A stretch of DNA of 64,000 nt from Clostridiales bacterium UBA6114 (GCA_002423435.1 DIWE01000016.1:1-64000), one strand, 5' to 3'; positions 44,495 to 54,414 are shown, counted from the first letter of the stretch. Translations and numbers: made by a program. The notes: generated by a model from the sequence alone, not told the origin.

Positions 44495-46396
44495 ATGCTC
44501 AATATCACGCTGAAAGACGGCGCCGTCTTAAAGGTCGAAGAGGGGAAAACGGCGCTCGATGTCGCGCGCATGCTTTCGGAGGGCCTTGCCCGCGTCGCTT
44601 TGGCCGCGGAGATCGACGGGGAGGCAAAGGACCTCTCGACGAAGCTTATAAAAGACTGCTCCCTGAATATTCTGACCTTTGACTCGGACAAAGGGAAAAA
44701 GGCGCTCCGCCATACCGCGTCGCACGTCCTTGCGCAGGCGGTCAAGCGCCTCTACCCGAACGTAAGGCTCGCGATCGGCCCCGCGATCGAAAACGGCTTT
44801 TATTACGATTTCGACGCCGAAACCGCGTTTTCCCCGGAGGACTTAGAGGCGATCGAGGCGGAGATGAAAAAGATCGTCAAGGAAAATTTAACACTCGAGC
44901 GCTTCGAGCTTTCGCGCGAGGAAGCGCTGGGGCGGATGAAGGACGAACCCTATAAGGTCGAGCTCATTCGGGACCTCCCCGTGGACGCGACGATTTCCTT
45001 TTACAGGCAGGGCGATTTTGTCGACCTCTGCGCGGGGCCCCACATTCCCGAAACGGGGAAAATCAAGGCGCTGAAGCTTACCTCCGTCACAGGCGCGTAC
45101 TGGCGCGGCGACTCAAAGAACAAAATGCTGCAAAGGATCTACGGCACGGCGTTTCTGAAAAACGCCGAGCTCGAGGCCCATCTCGCGGCGATCGAGGAGG
45201 CAAAGCGCCGCGACCACAGAAAGCTCGGCCGCGAGCTCGACCTGTTCGGGCTGATGGACGAGGGCCCGGGCTTCCCGTTCTTCTTCCCGAAGGGAATGGT
45301 GATCCGAAACGAGCTTGAGGCTTACTGGCGCGAGATCCATAAAAAGTGGGGCTACGAGGAGATCCGCACCCCGATGATCTTAAGCGAGGAGCTGTGGCAC
45401 AGAAGCGGCCACTGGGACCACTATCAGGAAAACATGTATTTCACGAAAATCGACGAGGGCGACTACGCCGTAAAGCCGATGAACTGCCCGGGCGGGATGC
45501 TCGTGTATAAGCGCAGGATGTATTCCTACAAGGACCTGCCGCTGCGCATGGCCGAGCTCGGCCTGGTCCACCGCCATGAGCTTTCCGGCGCGCTGCACGG
45601 CCTGATGCGCGTGCGGTGCTTCACCCAGGACGACGCGCATATCTTCATGACCCCGGAGCAGGTGTCCTCTGAAATCAACGGCGTCATCGAGCTGATCGAC
45701 AGCATTTACCAGGTGTTCGGCTTTAAGTATCACGTCGAGCTTTCCACCTGTCCGAAAGATTTTATCGGAACCGAGGAGATACGCGAAACCTCCGAAAACA
45801 TGCTGAAACAGGTGCTCGAGGATCGGGGCATGGAGTATGTCGTAAATCCGGGCGACGGTGCGTTTTACGGGCCGAAGATCGACTTCCATCTGGAGGACTC
45901 CATCGGAAGGACCTGGCAGTGCGGCACGATCCAGCTCGATTACCAGATGCCCGAGCGTTTCGAGCTCACCTATACGGGTGCTGACGGCGAAAAGCACCGC
46001 CCCGTGATGATCCACCGCGTGGCGTTCGGCAGCATCGAGCGATTTATCGGCATTCTGACCGAGCATTTCGCGGGCGCGTTCCCCGTATGGATTTCGCCCG
46101 TCCAGGCAAAAATTCTGCCGATTACCGACCGAAACGGCGCGTATGCGCGGGAAATCTGTGATAAACTGAAAGAGCAGGGAATCCGCGTCGAAATCGACGA
46201 CCGCAACGAAAAAATCGGCTATAAAATCCGGGAGGCCCAGCTCGAGAAGATCCCGTATATGCTAGTGCTCGGGGACAAGGAAGAGGAAGGCCGGAAGCTC
46301 GCCGTCCGAAACCGCAAGGACGGGAAAACGCAGGAGATGTCCCCTGATGCGTTCCTGGCCCTGCTGAAGGCGGAAATCGCCGAAAAGGCACTTTAA
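44495..46396 (+). CDS. thrS: Threonine--tRNA ligase
   Basis: A 633-residue ThrRS. The ATG at MLNITLKDGAVLKVEEGKTA follows AAAGGA at 10 bases; an ATG 24 bases upstream has no site. Domain order: TGS (1-60), SAD editing domain with HTASHVLAQAVKRLYP and YYDFD, catalytic class II core (KPMNCPGGMLVYK, RMAELGLVHRHE, VRCFTQDDAHIF, HRVAFGSIERFIGIL) and anticodon-binding domain. It charges tRNA-Thr. Control by the T-box upstream closes a feedback loop. Confidence 0.97.
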   Translation: MLNITLKDGAVLKVEEGKTALDVARMLSEGLARVALAAEIDGEAKDLSTKLIKDCSLNILTFDSDKGKKALRHTASHVLAQAVKRLYPNVRLAIGPAIENGFYYDFDAETAFSPEDLEAIEAEMKKIVKENLTLERFELSREEALGRMKDEPYKVELIRDLPVDATISFYRQGDFVDLCAGPHIPETGKIKALKLTSVTGAYWRGDSKNKMLQRIYGTAFLKNAELEAHLAAIEEAKRRDHRKLGRELDLFGLMDEGPGFPFFFPKGMVIRNELEAYWREIHKKWGYEEIRTPMILSEELWHRSGHWDHYQENMYFTKIDEGDYAVKPMNCPGGMLVYKRRMYSYKDLPLRMAELGLVHRHELSGALHGLMRVRCFTQDDAHIFMTPEQVSSEINGVIELIDSIYQVFGFKYHVELSTCPKDFIGTEEIRETSENMLKQVLEDRGMEYVVNPGDGAFYGPKIDFHLEDSIGRTWQCGTIQLDYQMPERFELTYTGADGEKHRPVMIHRVAFGSIERFIGILTEHFAGAFPVWISPVQAKILPITDRNGAYAREICDKLKEQGIRVEIDDRNEKIGYKIREAQLEKIPYMLVLGDKEEEGRKLAVRNRKDGKTQEMSPDAFLALLKAEIAEKAL

Positions 46397-46503
46397 AAAC
46401 TACAAATACGGAGTCGATGATCGCAGCGAAACGGTTGTTTTTTCGAAAGAGAGACGGCCAGGGGTTTCGACAGTTGGTAAATTTAGTTGTTTCCGTTTCG
46501 TAA

Positions 46504-46533
46504 TTGTAATAAATCTTTATGTCAGGATATAAT
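46504..46533 (+). promoter_or_regulatory. Promoter of the VanW gene
   Basis: TTGTAA and TATAAT with an 18-base spacer, 45 bases upstream of the start codon. Confidence 0.55.
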
Positions 46534-46577
46534 ATTACTATATTTCAGTGATTTTATTAACATACGAAGAGGTAGCT

Positions 46578-48380
46578 ATGCCAAGTTTGTTCGGATCCAA
46601 AGAAGGGAATGCACCGAAGCGTCTTGCCGAAAGGAAACCGGTGACAAAAGCCAAAAAGGTGGTCGTTGCGATCATCGCCGTACTCGTATTGTGCTTTGCG
46701 GGGGGATCCGCATGGGCGCTTTATTCGTATGACCTCGTTTACCCCGGGGTGCGTGCGGGCACCGTCGACGCCTCCGGCATGGACAGGGAAACGCTCGTCT
46801 CAAAGCTTCGCGACGAAAACGCGAGGCTTTATCAGGGCAAAAGCTTAAACCTTACCGTTCAGGGTATCGATTACACCGTCACGTCGGAAGAAATCGGCGC
46901 GAAAATCAACGAGGAGAGCGCGGCGGACGCGGTCATCGCCTATGGAAGAACGGGAAGCTATTTCAAGAGGCTTTCCGACCTTATCGGCGCGGTGTTTCAC
47001 GGAGCGGACGTCGACATCCTGACATTTGACAACGAGGCGCTTAAGAAGAAATCGGAACTGATCGCAAACGATTTTATGAAGAGGATCCAGACCTCCGAAT
47101 ACGAGGTCAAGGACAATAAGCTGATCCTTTATCTCGCGAACAAATCCACCGTTATCTCGCCCGACACGGTATACAACGCGCTGTTCGAGCGGCTTCGGGA
47201 AGCGGATTTTGCCCCGCTTTTGATTGAGCCCGAGCACAAGGAGGTCCTGACGCCGGATCTCGATGCAATCTGCAAGGAAGTAGAAACCGAGCCTCAAAAC
47301 GCGAAGCTGGACCTTGAGAAGGACCCGACGGGGAAAACGATCCTTCCGAGTATAGACGGCGTCAAGCTCGACCGCGAGGAGGCCGAGCGCCTTCTGGGTA
47401 ACCGCGGGGAAGCGACCGAGGTGGAAATTCCGGTCACGGTGACAAAACCCGAGGTGACCACGGAAAAGCTGCAGGAAGTGCTGTTTCGCGACGTCATTGC
47501 CGACGTGACGACCAGCCTAAACCCGTCGCTTAAAAGCAGAACGGGCAATGTGAAGCTTGCGGCCGACTATATGAACGGCAGGATATTAAACCCGGGCGAC
47601 GAGTTTTCCTATAACGCCGTTGTCGGGGAGCGGACGGTAGAGCGGGGCTTCCAGGACGCGAAAATTTTTGAAAACGGCGAAATCGTAGACGGCCTCGGCG
47701 GCGGAATTTGCCAGGTGTCGTCCACCACCTATATGGCGGCGCTCCGGGCCGACCTCAAAATCACCGAGCGCCGCAACCATCAGTTTACGGTGACCTATGC
47801 CCCGCTCGGCCAGGACGCGACGGTCGTGTACGGAAGCACGGACTTCCGTTTTGTGAACAATACCGCCTACCCGATCCGGGTGGAGTCCTTTCAGAAGGGC
47901 AACGGCATAACCGTCAAGCTGATCGGGACGAAAACCGAAAATAAAGAGGTTAAGCTCGTAACGAACGTCCTTTCAAAGACGCCTTACGAGAGCAGAACAG
48001 TCGTCGACCCCTCATTGAAGCCGGACCAGAAGGTCGTGGAAAGCGAGGGGCACACGGGCTACAAGACCGAAACCTACCGCGTCGTTTATATCGACGGCAA
48101 GGAGGTTCGCCGCGAGCCAGAAAACAAATCGACTTATAAAAAACTGGATTTTGTCGTGCGCACCGGTCAGGGCGACCAGGCGGCATCGGGTGACACAACA
48201 GGAGAAATCGTAACTGAGACGCCGCCGAAGGATGTCGAGATGCCGGAGGCCGACCCGGTTCTCGGCCCCGACCTTGACGCGCCGGAAGAGCCTGGACAAC
48301 CAGAAGAGGCGGGAAAACCGGAAGAGGCCGAAAAACCGGAAGAGCCCGGACAAGACAACGGCGGGGAACAGAGACCGTAG
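46578..48380 (+). CDS. VanW-family cell-wall protein with G5-like domain
   Basis: A 600-residue protein anchored by one N-terminal helix (KKVVVAIIAVLVLCFAGGSA). The ATG follows GAGGTAGCT. After two peptidoglycan-binding-like (PG_binding_4) regions comes VanW: NPGDEFSYNAVVGERTVERG, GGGICQVSSTTYMAALRADL, ITERRNHQFTVTYAP. Then a G5-like module (GHTGYKTETYRVVYIDGKEV) and a tail of repeated PEEPGQ/KPEEAEK units, probably wall-spanning. VanW proteins are linked to wall modification; the biochemical role is unknown. Confidence 0.88.
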   Translation: MPSLFGSKEGNAPKRLAERKPVTKAKKVVVAIIAVLVLCFAGGSAWALYSYDLVYPGVRAGTVDASGMDRETLVSKLRDENARLYQGKSLNLTVQGIDYTVTSEEIGAKINEESAADAVIAYGRTGSYFKRLSDLIGAVFHGADVDILTFDNEALKKKSELIANDFMKRIQTSEYEVKDNKLILYLANKSTVISPDTVYNALFERLREADFAPLLIEPEHKEVLTPDLDAICKEVETEPQNAKLDLEKDPTGKTILPSIDGVKLDREEAERLLGNRGEATEVEIPVTVTKPEVTTEKLQEVLFRDVIADVTTSLNPSLKSRTGNVKLAADYMNGRILNPGDEFSYNAVVGERTVERGFQDAKIFENGEIVDGLGGGICQVSSTTYMAALRADLKITERRNHQFTVTYAPLGQDATVVYGSTDFRFVNNTAYPIRVESFQKGNGITVKLIGTKTENKEVKLVTNVLSKTPYESRTVVDPSLKPDQKVVESEGHTGYKTETYRVVYIDGKEVRREPENKSTYKKLDFVVRTGQGDQAASGDTTGEIVTETPPKDVEMPEADPVLGPDLDAPEEPGQPEEAGKPEEAEKPEEPGQDNGGEQRP

Positions 48381-48426
48381 GGTACCTCCCTGCGGCATCA
48401 AAAGGAAGAGAAAAGGCGGGGATAAA

Positions 48427-49476
48427 ATGAACGAAGGAGTTTTTTATAGAATCGCTGTCAAGAAGCAGGCAAGAACGCTGGTTTTGAAGAATCTCATCAA
48501 ATGCTGCGGGATTGCGTTGATTTACCTGGTGATCAATTTTTCGCTGACTTTACTTCAGGTCCCGATCGAGGACCAATTGAGCACATCCGGGGACTTGCCC
48601 TATGCGACGGATATTTTTTTGACATTGCTCCCCGCTTTGATGACCTTTGTCGAGCTTCTGATCCTGTCGCCCGTCTCGATTGGATTTTTTGAATTTTGCA
48701 TGCGCCTGTGCGACGGGAAGCCGGTCTCTGTGGGCGATCTTTTTCTTTGGTTCGGCGAGGGGAAGCGGTACTGGAAAGCGCTTCTGATTTATTTTGAGTT
48801 TACCGCCGTAACTCTCCTGATTTCGCTGGCGGCGCTTTTGCTGCCGGGAGCCGCGTTTTTCTATTGCATCCAGGCGGGATATGACAGCCTTTTATATCTT
48901 GTGGTTCCCGTAATGCTTGTGATTACGGTCTTCTTGTGCGCTATGCTTCTTACTTACTTCCCCGGAATGTTTATACTGGCGGAAAACCCGGAAAGAAAGC
49001 CGTGGTCCTGCCTTAAGGAGTCGAGAAAGCTGTTTAAGCACCGGAAATGGGATTTCTTCTTCTTGAACTTAAGCTTTTTCGGATGGTTCTTCCTGGTCGT
49101 GATGTTCGGATCGGTCGCGTCGGAGATGGTATTTGTAAACTATGGGTTTATAAGCTCAACCATTGATCTGACGAATATTCCCGTCGCGGTCAGGGCAAGC
49201 GCCACCGTGGCCACCTTTGTCGGGTCTGGGCTTTTGCTCCTCTATGTCATGCCGTATTTTTTCACCTCAATGGCCTACTACATCAAAGGCGTGCAAAACC
49301 CGAATCTTTTCCATATCTCCGTGCCGGGGTGGCGCGATTATAAAAATCAGAATCCCGATCACAATCCTTTCGGCAGGCGGGACGGCAATGACGATTCGGG
49401 GGTCTCCCCGGGCGAGGGCAGCCCGTCGGGGGATCAGGGCCGGGACAATCAGGACCAAGGTAATCGCGGGGACTGA
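48427..49476 (+). CDS. DUF975-like membrane protein
   Basis: A 349-residue membrane protein with five or six helices. The ATG at MNEGVFYRIAVKKQAR, behind GGCGGGGATAAA, is used; the longer frame lies in the vanW tail. The pattern LILSPVSIGFFEFCMRLCDG, FLWFGEGKRYWKALL and CLKESRKLFKHRKWDFFFLN fits DUF975. The last 50 residues are hydrophilic and Gly/Asn/Asp-rich. Function unknown. It follows vanW by 46 bases, so they may share a transcript. Confidence 0.75.
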   Translation: MNEGVFYRIAVKKQARTLVLKNLIKCCGIALIYLVINFSLTLLQVPIEDQLSTSGDLPYATDIFLTLLPALMTFVELLILSPVSIGFFEFCMRLCDGKPVSVGDLFLWFGEGKRYWKALLIYFEFTAVTLLISLAALLLPGAAFFYCIQAGYDSLLYLVVPVMLVITVFLCAMLLTYFPGMFILAENPERKPWSCLKESRKLFKHRKWDFFFLNLSFFGWFFLVVMFGSVASEMVFVNYGFISSTIDLTNIPVAVRASATVATFVGSGLLLLYVMPYFFTSMAYYIKGVQNPNLFHISVPGWRDYKNQNPDHNPFGRRDGNDDSGVSPGEGSPSGDQGRDNQDQGNRGD

Positions 49477-49493
49477 AAGTGAATTAGGAACTG

Positions 49494-49527
49494 AAAGATT
49501 GCGGGACTTTCCCCGCAATCTTTATTG
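49494..49527 (+). terminator. Terminator after the DUF975 gene
   Basis: AAAGATTGCGGG and CCCGCAATCTTT pair perfectly around ACTTTC. The trailing T-run is short. Confidence 0.65.
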
Positions 49528-49619
49528 ATAGAAGGCGGCAATCGGTATATAATAAAAATAATTGTTTTCAGGCATTGGGGAATCCGGCGGCGTTGCCGGA
49601 GGATGGGAGGACACCATAA

Positions 49620-51578
49620 ATGGGAAAGGGCACCTACTATATCACAACGGCGATTGCCTATACGTCGGGAAAGCCGCATATCGGAAACACCTATGAGATC
49701 GTGCTGGCCGATTCGATCGCCCGGTTTAAGAGGCTTTTGGGCTACGACGTCTATTTCCAGACGGGAACCGACGAGCACGGCCAGAAAATAGAGCTCAAGG
49801 CAGCCGAAAAAGGCGTTTCGCCAAAGGAGTATGTCGACGGTATCGCGTCCGAGATCAAACGGATCTGGGATATGATGAACACGACCTACGACCGCTTTGT
49901 GAGAACGACCGACCCGTCGCATGAGGTAAAGATCCAGAAGATTTTCAAAAAGCTTTATGAGCAGGGCGATATCTACAAGGGCTATTACGAGGGGCTCTAC
50001 TGCACCCCCTGCGAGGCTTTTTTCACCGAGGCGCAGCTGGTTGACGGGAAATGTCCCGACTGCGGCCGCGAGGTGAAAAAGGCGAAGGAGGAAGCCTATT
50101 TCTTCCGGATGTCCAAATACGCGGACAGGCTGATCAAATATATCGAGGACAACCCGACGTTTATCCAGCCGGAATCGCGCAAAAATGAAATGCTCAACAA
50201 CTTCTTAAAGCCGGGACTGCAGGACCTGTGCGTGTCGCGCACCTCGTTTTCCTGGGGCATCCCGGTCGACTTTGATAAAAAACACATCGTCTACGTCTGG
50301 ATCGACGCGCTTGCAAACTATATCACGTTTTTAGGCTACGACCCCGACGGGAATCCGGACGAAAAATATCGGAAATACTGGCCGGCCGACGTCCATCTGA
50401 TCGGAAAGGACATTCTGCGCTTCCACACGATTTACTGGCCGATCCTCCTGATGGCCCTTCATGAGCCGCTGCCGAAGCAGGTGTTCGGCCATCCGTGGCT
50501 CTTGGTCGGCGACGGCAAAATGTCGAAGTCCAAAGGAAACGTCATTTACGCCGACGATCTGATCTCCTATTTTTCCGTCGACGCGGTGCGCTATTATGTT
50601 CTTCATGAGATGCCGTTTGCCTCCGACGGGACGATCACTTACGAGCTGATGATCGAACGCGTAAATTCCGACCTCGCGAATATTCTGGGAAATCTCGTAA
50701 ACCGCACGATCGCCATGTCCGAGCGCTATTTCGGCGGCAAGGTCCAGTCTCCCTCGGAGCCGGAGGAAATCGATTCGGAGCTTCGCGCCCTCGCGCTCGA
50801 CACCCCGAAACGCGTCGAGGCGAAAATGGAAGAGCTTCGCATTGCCGACGCGATCGACGAAATTTTTGCACTTTTGCGGCGCAGCAACAAATATATTGAT
50901 GAGACCGCCCCGTGGATTCTCGCGAAGGACCCGGCAAAACAGGGCCGCCTCGGCACGGTTTTATACAACCTGCTCGAGTCCATCCGGATTGCCGCGGTGC
51001 TTTTGGAACCGTTCTTGCCGGAAACCGCCCAAAGCATCTATAAGCAGCTGGGCACAAAGGCGGTGTCCTTTGAAAGCCTGTCGTCCTTCGACGGGATGAA
51101 GCCGGGGAACCCGACGGGCAAGGCAGAGATCCTCTTTACCAGAATCGACCTGAAGAAGAAGATCGGTGAGATCGACGAAATCCTGGAGAACAAGGCGGCG
51201 GCAAAGGGCGATGTAAAGGCTGCGGCCGATACAGCTGCGGCGTCCGCCGAGGGCATCGCGCAGATCACCATCGAGGATTTCGCAAAGGTCGAGCTTCGCG
51301 TCGCGAAGGTCCTCGCCTGCGAGCCGGTCCCGAAATCGGACAAGCTCTTAAAGCTTCAGCTCGGTATGGGGACGGAAACACGCCAGGTGGTGTCGGGCAT
51401 CGCGAAATTTTACAGGCCGGAGGACCTTGTCGGCCGCAATCTGATCCTCGTGTACAACTTAAAGCCGGCGAAGCTCAGAGGGGTCGAAAGCGAGGGCATG
51501 ATTCTGGCTGCCGATTCCGAGGGCTCGATCAGGGTCGTTTTCGCCGACGACGCGGCTCCGGGCTCAAAGGTGCGATAA
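49620..51578 (+). CDS. metG: Methionine--tRNA ligase
   Basis: A 652-residue MetRS of the long type. GGGAGGACACCATAA precedes the ATG. Class I marks are AYTSGKPHIGNTYEIVLADS (HIGH-like HIGN), the zinc-ribbon CTPCEAFF...CPDCGREV, and GDGKMSKSKGNVIYADDLIS (KMSKS). The C-terminal 110 residues are an EMAP/tRNA-binding domain (FAKVELRVAKVLACEPVPKS ... RGVESEGMILAA). An Ala-rich linker joins it to the body. It charges tRNA-Met and is first gene of metG-tatD-rSAM. Confidence 0.97.
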   Translation: MGKGTYYITTAIAYTSGKPHIGNTYEIVLADSIARFKRLLGYDVYFQTGTDEHGQKIELKAAEKGVSPKEYVDGIASEIKRIWDMMNTTYDRFVRTTDPSHEVKIQKIFKKLYEQGDIYKGYYEGLYCTPCEAFFTEAQLVDGKCPDCGREVKKAKEEAYFFRMSKYADRLIKYIEDNPTFIQPESRKNEMLNNFLKPGLQDLCVSRTSFSWGIPVDFDKKHIVYVWIDALANYITFLGYDPDGNPDEKYRKYWPADVHLIGKDILRFHTIYWPILLMALHEPLPKQVFGHPWLLVGDGKMSKSKGNVIYADDLISYFSVDAVRYYVLHEMPFASDGTITYELMIERVNSDLANILGNLVNRTIAMSERYFGGKVQSPSEPEEIDSELRALALDTPKRVEAKMEELRIADAIDEIFALLRRSNKYIDETAPWILAKDPAKQGRLGTVLYNLLESIRIAAVLLEPFLPETAQSIYKQLGTKAVSFESLSSFDGMKPGNPTGKAEILFTRIDLKKKIGEIDEILENKAAAKGDVKAAADTAAASAEGIAQITIEDFAKVELRVAKVLACEPVPKSDKLLKLQLGMGTETRQVVSGIAKFYRPEDLVGRNLILVYNLKPAKLRGVESEGMILAADSEGSIRVVFADDAAPGSKVR

Positions 51579-51625
51579 TACTTCAAAACGAATCTGAGCA
51601 AAAAAAACAGTGCGGGGAGCTTACG

Positions 51626-52402
51626 ATGTTTTTCGATACCCATGCCCATCTGATCGACGAGGCTTATGACAACGACCGCGAGCAGCTGATCCGCTCATTA
51701 AAGGACGAGGGCGTTACGCTTTTGCTGAGCGCTGCGTGCAGTGCGCGTGAGTCGCGCGCATCCGTCGCCCTCGCCGGGCAGTACGACTTCATCTATTCCT
51801 CCGTCGGGGTGCATCCGCACGACAGCGCCTCGATGCAGGAGGGCGACCTCCGGGAAATCGCGTCGCTCGCGGGGGATAAAAAGGCGGTCGCGATCGGCGA
51901 GATCGGCCTCGACTACCATTACGATTTTTCGCCGCGGGATGTGCAGAAGGCGCGCTTTGAGGAACAGATGGCCCTCGCGCGGGAGCTTCATTTGCCGGTT
52001 GTCATCCACGACCGGGAGGCGCACGAGGACACGCTGGAAATCATCCGAAGAATCCGGGTCGAACGGGGCGTGTTCCACTGCTATTCGGGCAGCCTCGAGA
52101 TGGCGAAGGAGCTCGTAAGGCTCGGCTACTGCCTGTCGTTTACCGGCGCCATTACGTTTAAGAACGCGCGCCGGGCGCATGAGGTCATCCGTTGGCTGCC
52201 GCAGGACAGGATCATGATCGAAACCGACTCGCCTTATCTTACCCCGGAGCCCTTCCGGGGCAAACGCAACGACCCGTCAAAGGTGCGCCTGGTCGCCGAA
52301 AAAATCGCCGAGATCAGGGAAAGCACCCTGCAGGAGGTCGCGGCGCTCACCATGAAAAACGGGCTTGAATTTTTTAATATCCGAGGTCCTATCAATGGAT
52401 AA
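51626..52402 (+). CDS. tatD: TatD-family metal-dependent hydrolase/DNase
   Basis: A 258-residue TIM-barrel hydrolase. Metal ligands are seen in DTHAHLID, GEIGLDYHYD, PVVIHDREAHED, FHCYSG and ETDSPYLTPEP. GGGGAGCTTACG precedes the ATG. TatD enzymes act as 3'-5' DNases or deoxyribonucleases of modified DNA. It sits downstream of metG, a common Firmicutes order, and overlaps the radical SAM gene by 8 bases. Confidence 0.95.
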   Translation: MFFDTHAHLIDEAYDNDREQLIRSLKDEGVTLLLSAACSARESRASVALAGQYDFIYSSVGVHPHDSASMQEGDLREIASLAGDKKAVAIGEIGLDYHYDFSPRDVQKARFEEQMALARELHLPVVIHDREAHEDTLEIIRRIRVERGVFHCYSGSLEMAKELVRLGYCLSFTGAITFKNARRAHEVIRWLPQDRIMIETDSPYLTPEPFRGKRNDPSKVRLVAEKIAEIRESTLQEVAALTMKNGLEFFNIRGPING

Positions 52403-52997
52403 ACTGACTTACCGGGTCGGCGGCGGTCTTTATGTGAACCTGACCAACCGCTGCACGATGAACTGCACATTTTGTATCCGCTCGCACCACAAGGGCGTCG
52501 GCGACGCGCCGACGCTCTGGCTCTCGAAGGAGCATCCGAGGGAGGAGATCCTCGAGGATATCATAAGCCAGAACCCCGCACGCTTTGACGAGATCGTCTT
52601 TTGCGGCTTCGGGGAGCCGACCGAACGGCTCTGCGACATGCTCTGGATTTGCTCCGAGCTTAAAAAAAGCGAAAACGCCCCGAAAACGCGGGTCAATACG
52701 AACGGACACGCGTCCCTGATCGCGGGAAAGGACGTCGCGCCGCTTTTTTCCGGGCTTCTGGACGCCGTCTCCATTTCCTTAAACGCGCCGACGGCGGAGG
52801 AATATGTATCTCTCTGCCGCCCGGAAGCGGGGGAGCAGGCGTTTTACGCCATGCTCGATTTTGCCGAAAAGGTAAAAAAATTTGTGCCGGACACCGTATT
52901 GAGCGTCGTGGATATCTTAGGCCCCCGGAAGCTCACGCAGTGCAGAGCGTTCTGCGACCGGATCGGCGTCCCGCTAAGGGTCAGGCATTATACGTAA
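52395..52997 (+). CDS. TatD-linked radical SAM protein
   Basis: A 200-residue radical SAM protein. The ATG lies inside the end of tatD, behind GAGG; the longer frame is in the tatD gene. The cluster motif is NRCTMNCTFCIRSHHKGVGD, followed by IVFCGFGEPTERL and RVNTNGHASLI (SAM-binding strands). It matches the family known as TatD-family-associated radical SAM (tatD_link_rSAM), always next to tatD; its reaction is not known. It is shorter than most radical SAM enzymes (no C-terminal auxiliary cluster). Confidence 0.88.
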   Translation: MDKLTYRVGGGLYVNLTNRCTMNCTFCIRSHHKGVGDAPTLWLSKEHPREEILEDIISQNPARFDEIVFCGFGEPTERLCDMLWICSELKKSENAPKTRVNTNGHASLIAGKDVAPLFSGLLDAVSISLNAPTAEEYVSLCRPEAGEQAFYAMLDFAEKVKKFVPDTVLSVVDILGPRKLTQCRAFCDRIGVPLRVRHYT

Positions 52998-53074
52998 ACT
53001 GCTTCAAGGCAAATTTGAGGATTTGCTTTGATAACCGATTTACCCGCCGTAACAAGAGTGCCCCGACTGCTTAT

Positions 53075-53116
53075 GACGGGGCTGCCCTGAAAACTTTCAG
53101 GGCAGCCCCCGTTTTA
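53075..53116. terminator. Terminator after the tatD-rSAM unit
   Basis: GGGGCTGCCCTGAAA and TTTCAGGGCAGCCCC form a perfect 15-bp stem with a two-base loop, followed by CGTTTT on the plus strand. Placed to stop both the plus-strand metG operon and the convergent histidine kinase. Confidence 0.8.
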
Positions 53117-53131
53117 TGAAAAAAACCGCCG

Positions 53132-54259
53132 TTATATCTTGTATTCCTGGAAATCGAAGACGGAGGAAAGTTCCAATAAGAGCGGTGAAAAGCCGCAGTT
53201 TGGGTCGCTGGGCGGCGACGGGGAGGCCGTCTTTTGCGGCAGATTGCCCGGCAGCGACAGGGTGACGGCCGTTCCTTCGTTTTCGTTGCTTTCGAGCATG
53301 ACCGAGCCATGGTGCAGCTCTAAAATGGCGCGCGCGATGGCAAGCCCGAACCCGGCGCCCTGTTCTTTTTTCAGATCGGGAGGGGGCGGCGAGGTGTAAC
53401 GGGAAAAAACATAGGGAAGCTCCGCTTCGGAGATTCCGCAGCCGCTGTCCGCGATCCGGATGATGATTTTATCCCCCTGTTGTTTCAGATGAAGGGAGAT
53501 GGAGTCGTCTCTTTTTGTATGCATCAGGGAGTTTGAAAAGATATTCAGGATTGCCCGTTCGAGCTTCTCCGGGTCGAAATTGCAGGTCAGCGGCGCGCTT
53601 AGATACGTTGCGGTCAGCTGGATTCCGCGTTTTTCGCAGCAGGGGGAGAGCTTTTTCACAAGGGCCTCGCAAAAGGCCGAAATATCGACGGGCCTTGTAC
53701 AAAGCGCCCACTTTTTCTGCGAGTTTTTGTGCAGGTCCGAGATATTGTTGACCAGCCGCAGCAGGCGGTGAAGGTTGTGATTTATGGTAAAGAGCGCGCG
53801 CGAGCGTTTTTCCTCGGTTAAACCGGGCGATTTCAGCACCGAAAGCGCCGAGAACAGAGACGAAATAGATTCCCGGAACTCGTGGTCGACGCTCAGCGAA
53901 TATTCCGAGAACGTCTCCTTCGGCTTTGTGTCCGGGGAGGTATGCACCGTGATGACAAGATAGCCGATGCACGGGAGCATGGACAGGATTAAACGGGAAT
54001 CGTTGCACTCCGCCTGCAGGGTGAGGGAATTGCCGCAAAATGCCGAGGATATCAGGACCGCGGCAGATTTGTCGTCAATGATTTCATTTATATTTCTTCC
54101 GGTAATATCCGAGAGGAAGAATTCCTTCGCTTTGTGGCTTGCAAAAAGGATCCGGCCGGATGCGGAAGTTACAACCAAATTTTCATCAAAAGAGCCGAGC
54201 AGCTCTAGTATCTTTACGATAGATGCGGCATCAGCCGCGGGATATTCTGTATCCGCCAC
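53132..54259 (-). CDS. Sensor histidine kinase (PAS-HisKA-HATPase), cytoplasmic
   Basis: A 375-residue kinase without membrane segments. GTG start behind AGGTGAAAAAAA. Residues 15-110 form a PAS-like domain (DENLVVTSASGRILFASHKA). The phospho-acceptor His is in SVDHEFRESISSLFSALSVL, and the ATPase has N-box NIFSNSLMH, G1 ADSGCGIS and G2 GAGFGLAIARAIL. It signals through a cognate response regulator, but none is encoded within the window, so it is an orphan kinase. A Pro/Ser-rich tail of 40 residues follows. The signal is unknown. Confidence 0.87.
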   Translation of the reverse strand: MADTEYPAADAASIVKILELLGSFDENLVVTSASGRILFASHKAKEFFLSDITGRNINEIIDDKSAAVLISSAFCGNSLTLQAECNDSRLILSMLPCIGYLVITVHTSPDTKPKETFSEYSLSVDHEFRESISSLFSALSVLKSPGLTEEKRSRALFTINHNLHRLLRLVNNISDLHKNSQKKWALCTRPVDISAFCEALVKKLSPCCEKRGIQLTATYLSAPLTCNFDPEKLERAILNIFSNSLMHTKRDDSISLHLKQQGDKIIIRIADSGCGISEAELPYVFSRYTSPPPPDLKKEQGAGFGLAIARAILELHHGSVMLESNENEGTAVTLSLPGNLPQKTASPSPPSDPNCGFSPLLLELSSVFDFQEYKI

Positions 54260-54414
54260 TTTTTTTCACCTGCCTGGGTATAATATGGGGGGAACCGACG
54301 GTTTTCGCGTATATTTGTCCGGTTGCGGGATATTCTATTTTCGAGCATCAAAGCCTGCAAATTTTCAAAAATGCCACAACGAAGGAGAAATCTTTCATTT
54401 TTTAAACTTGCCGC

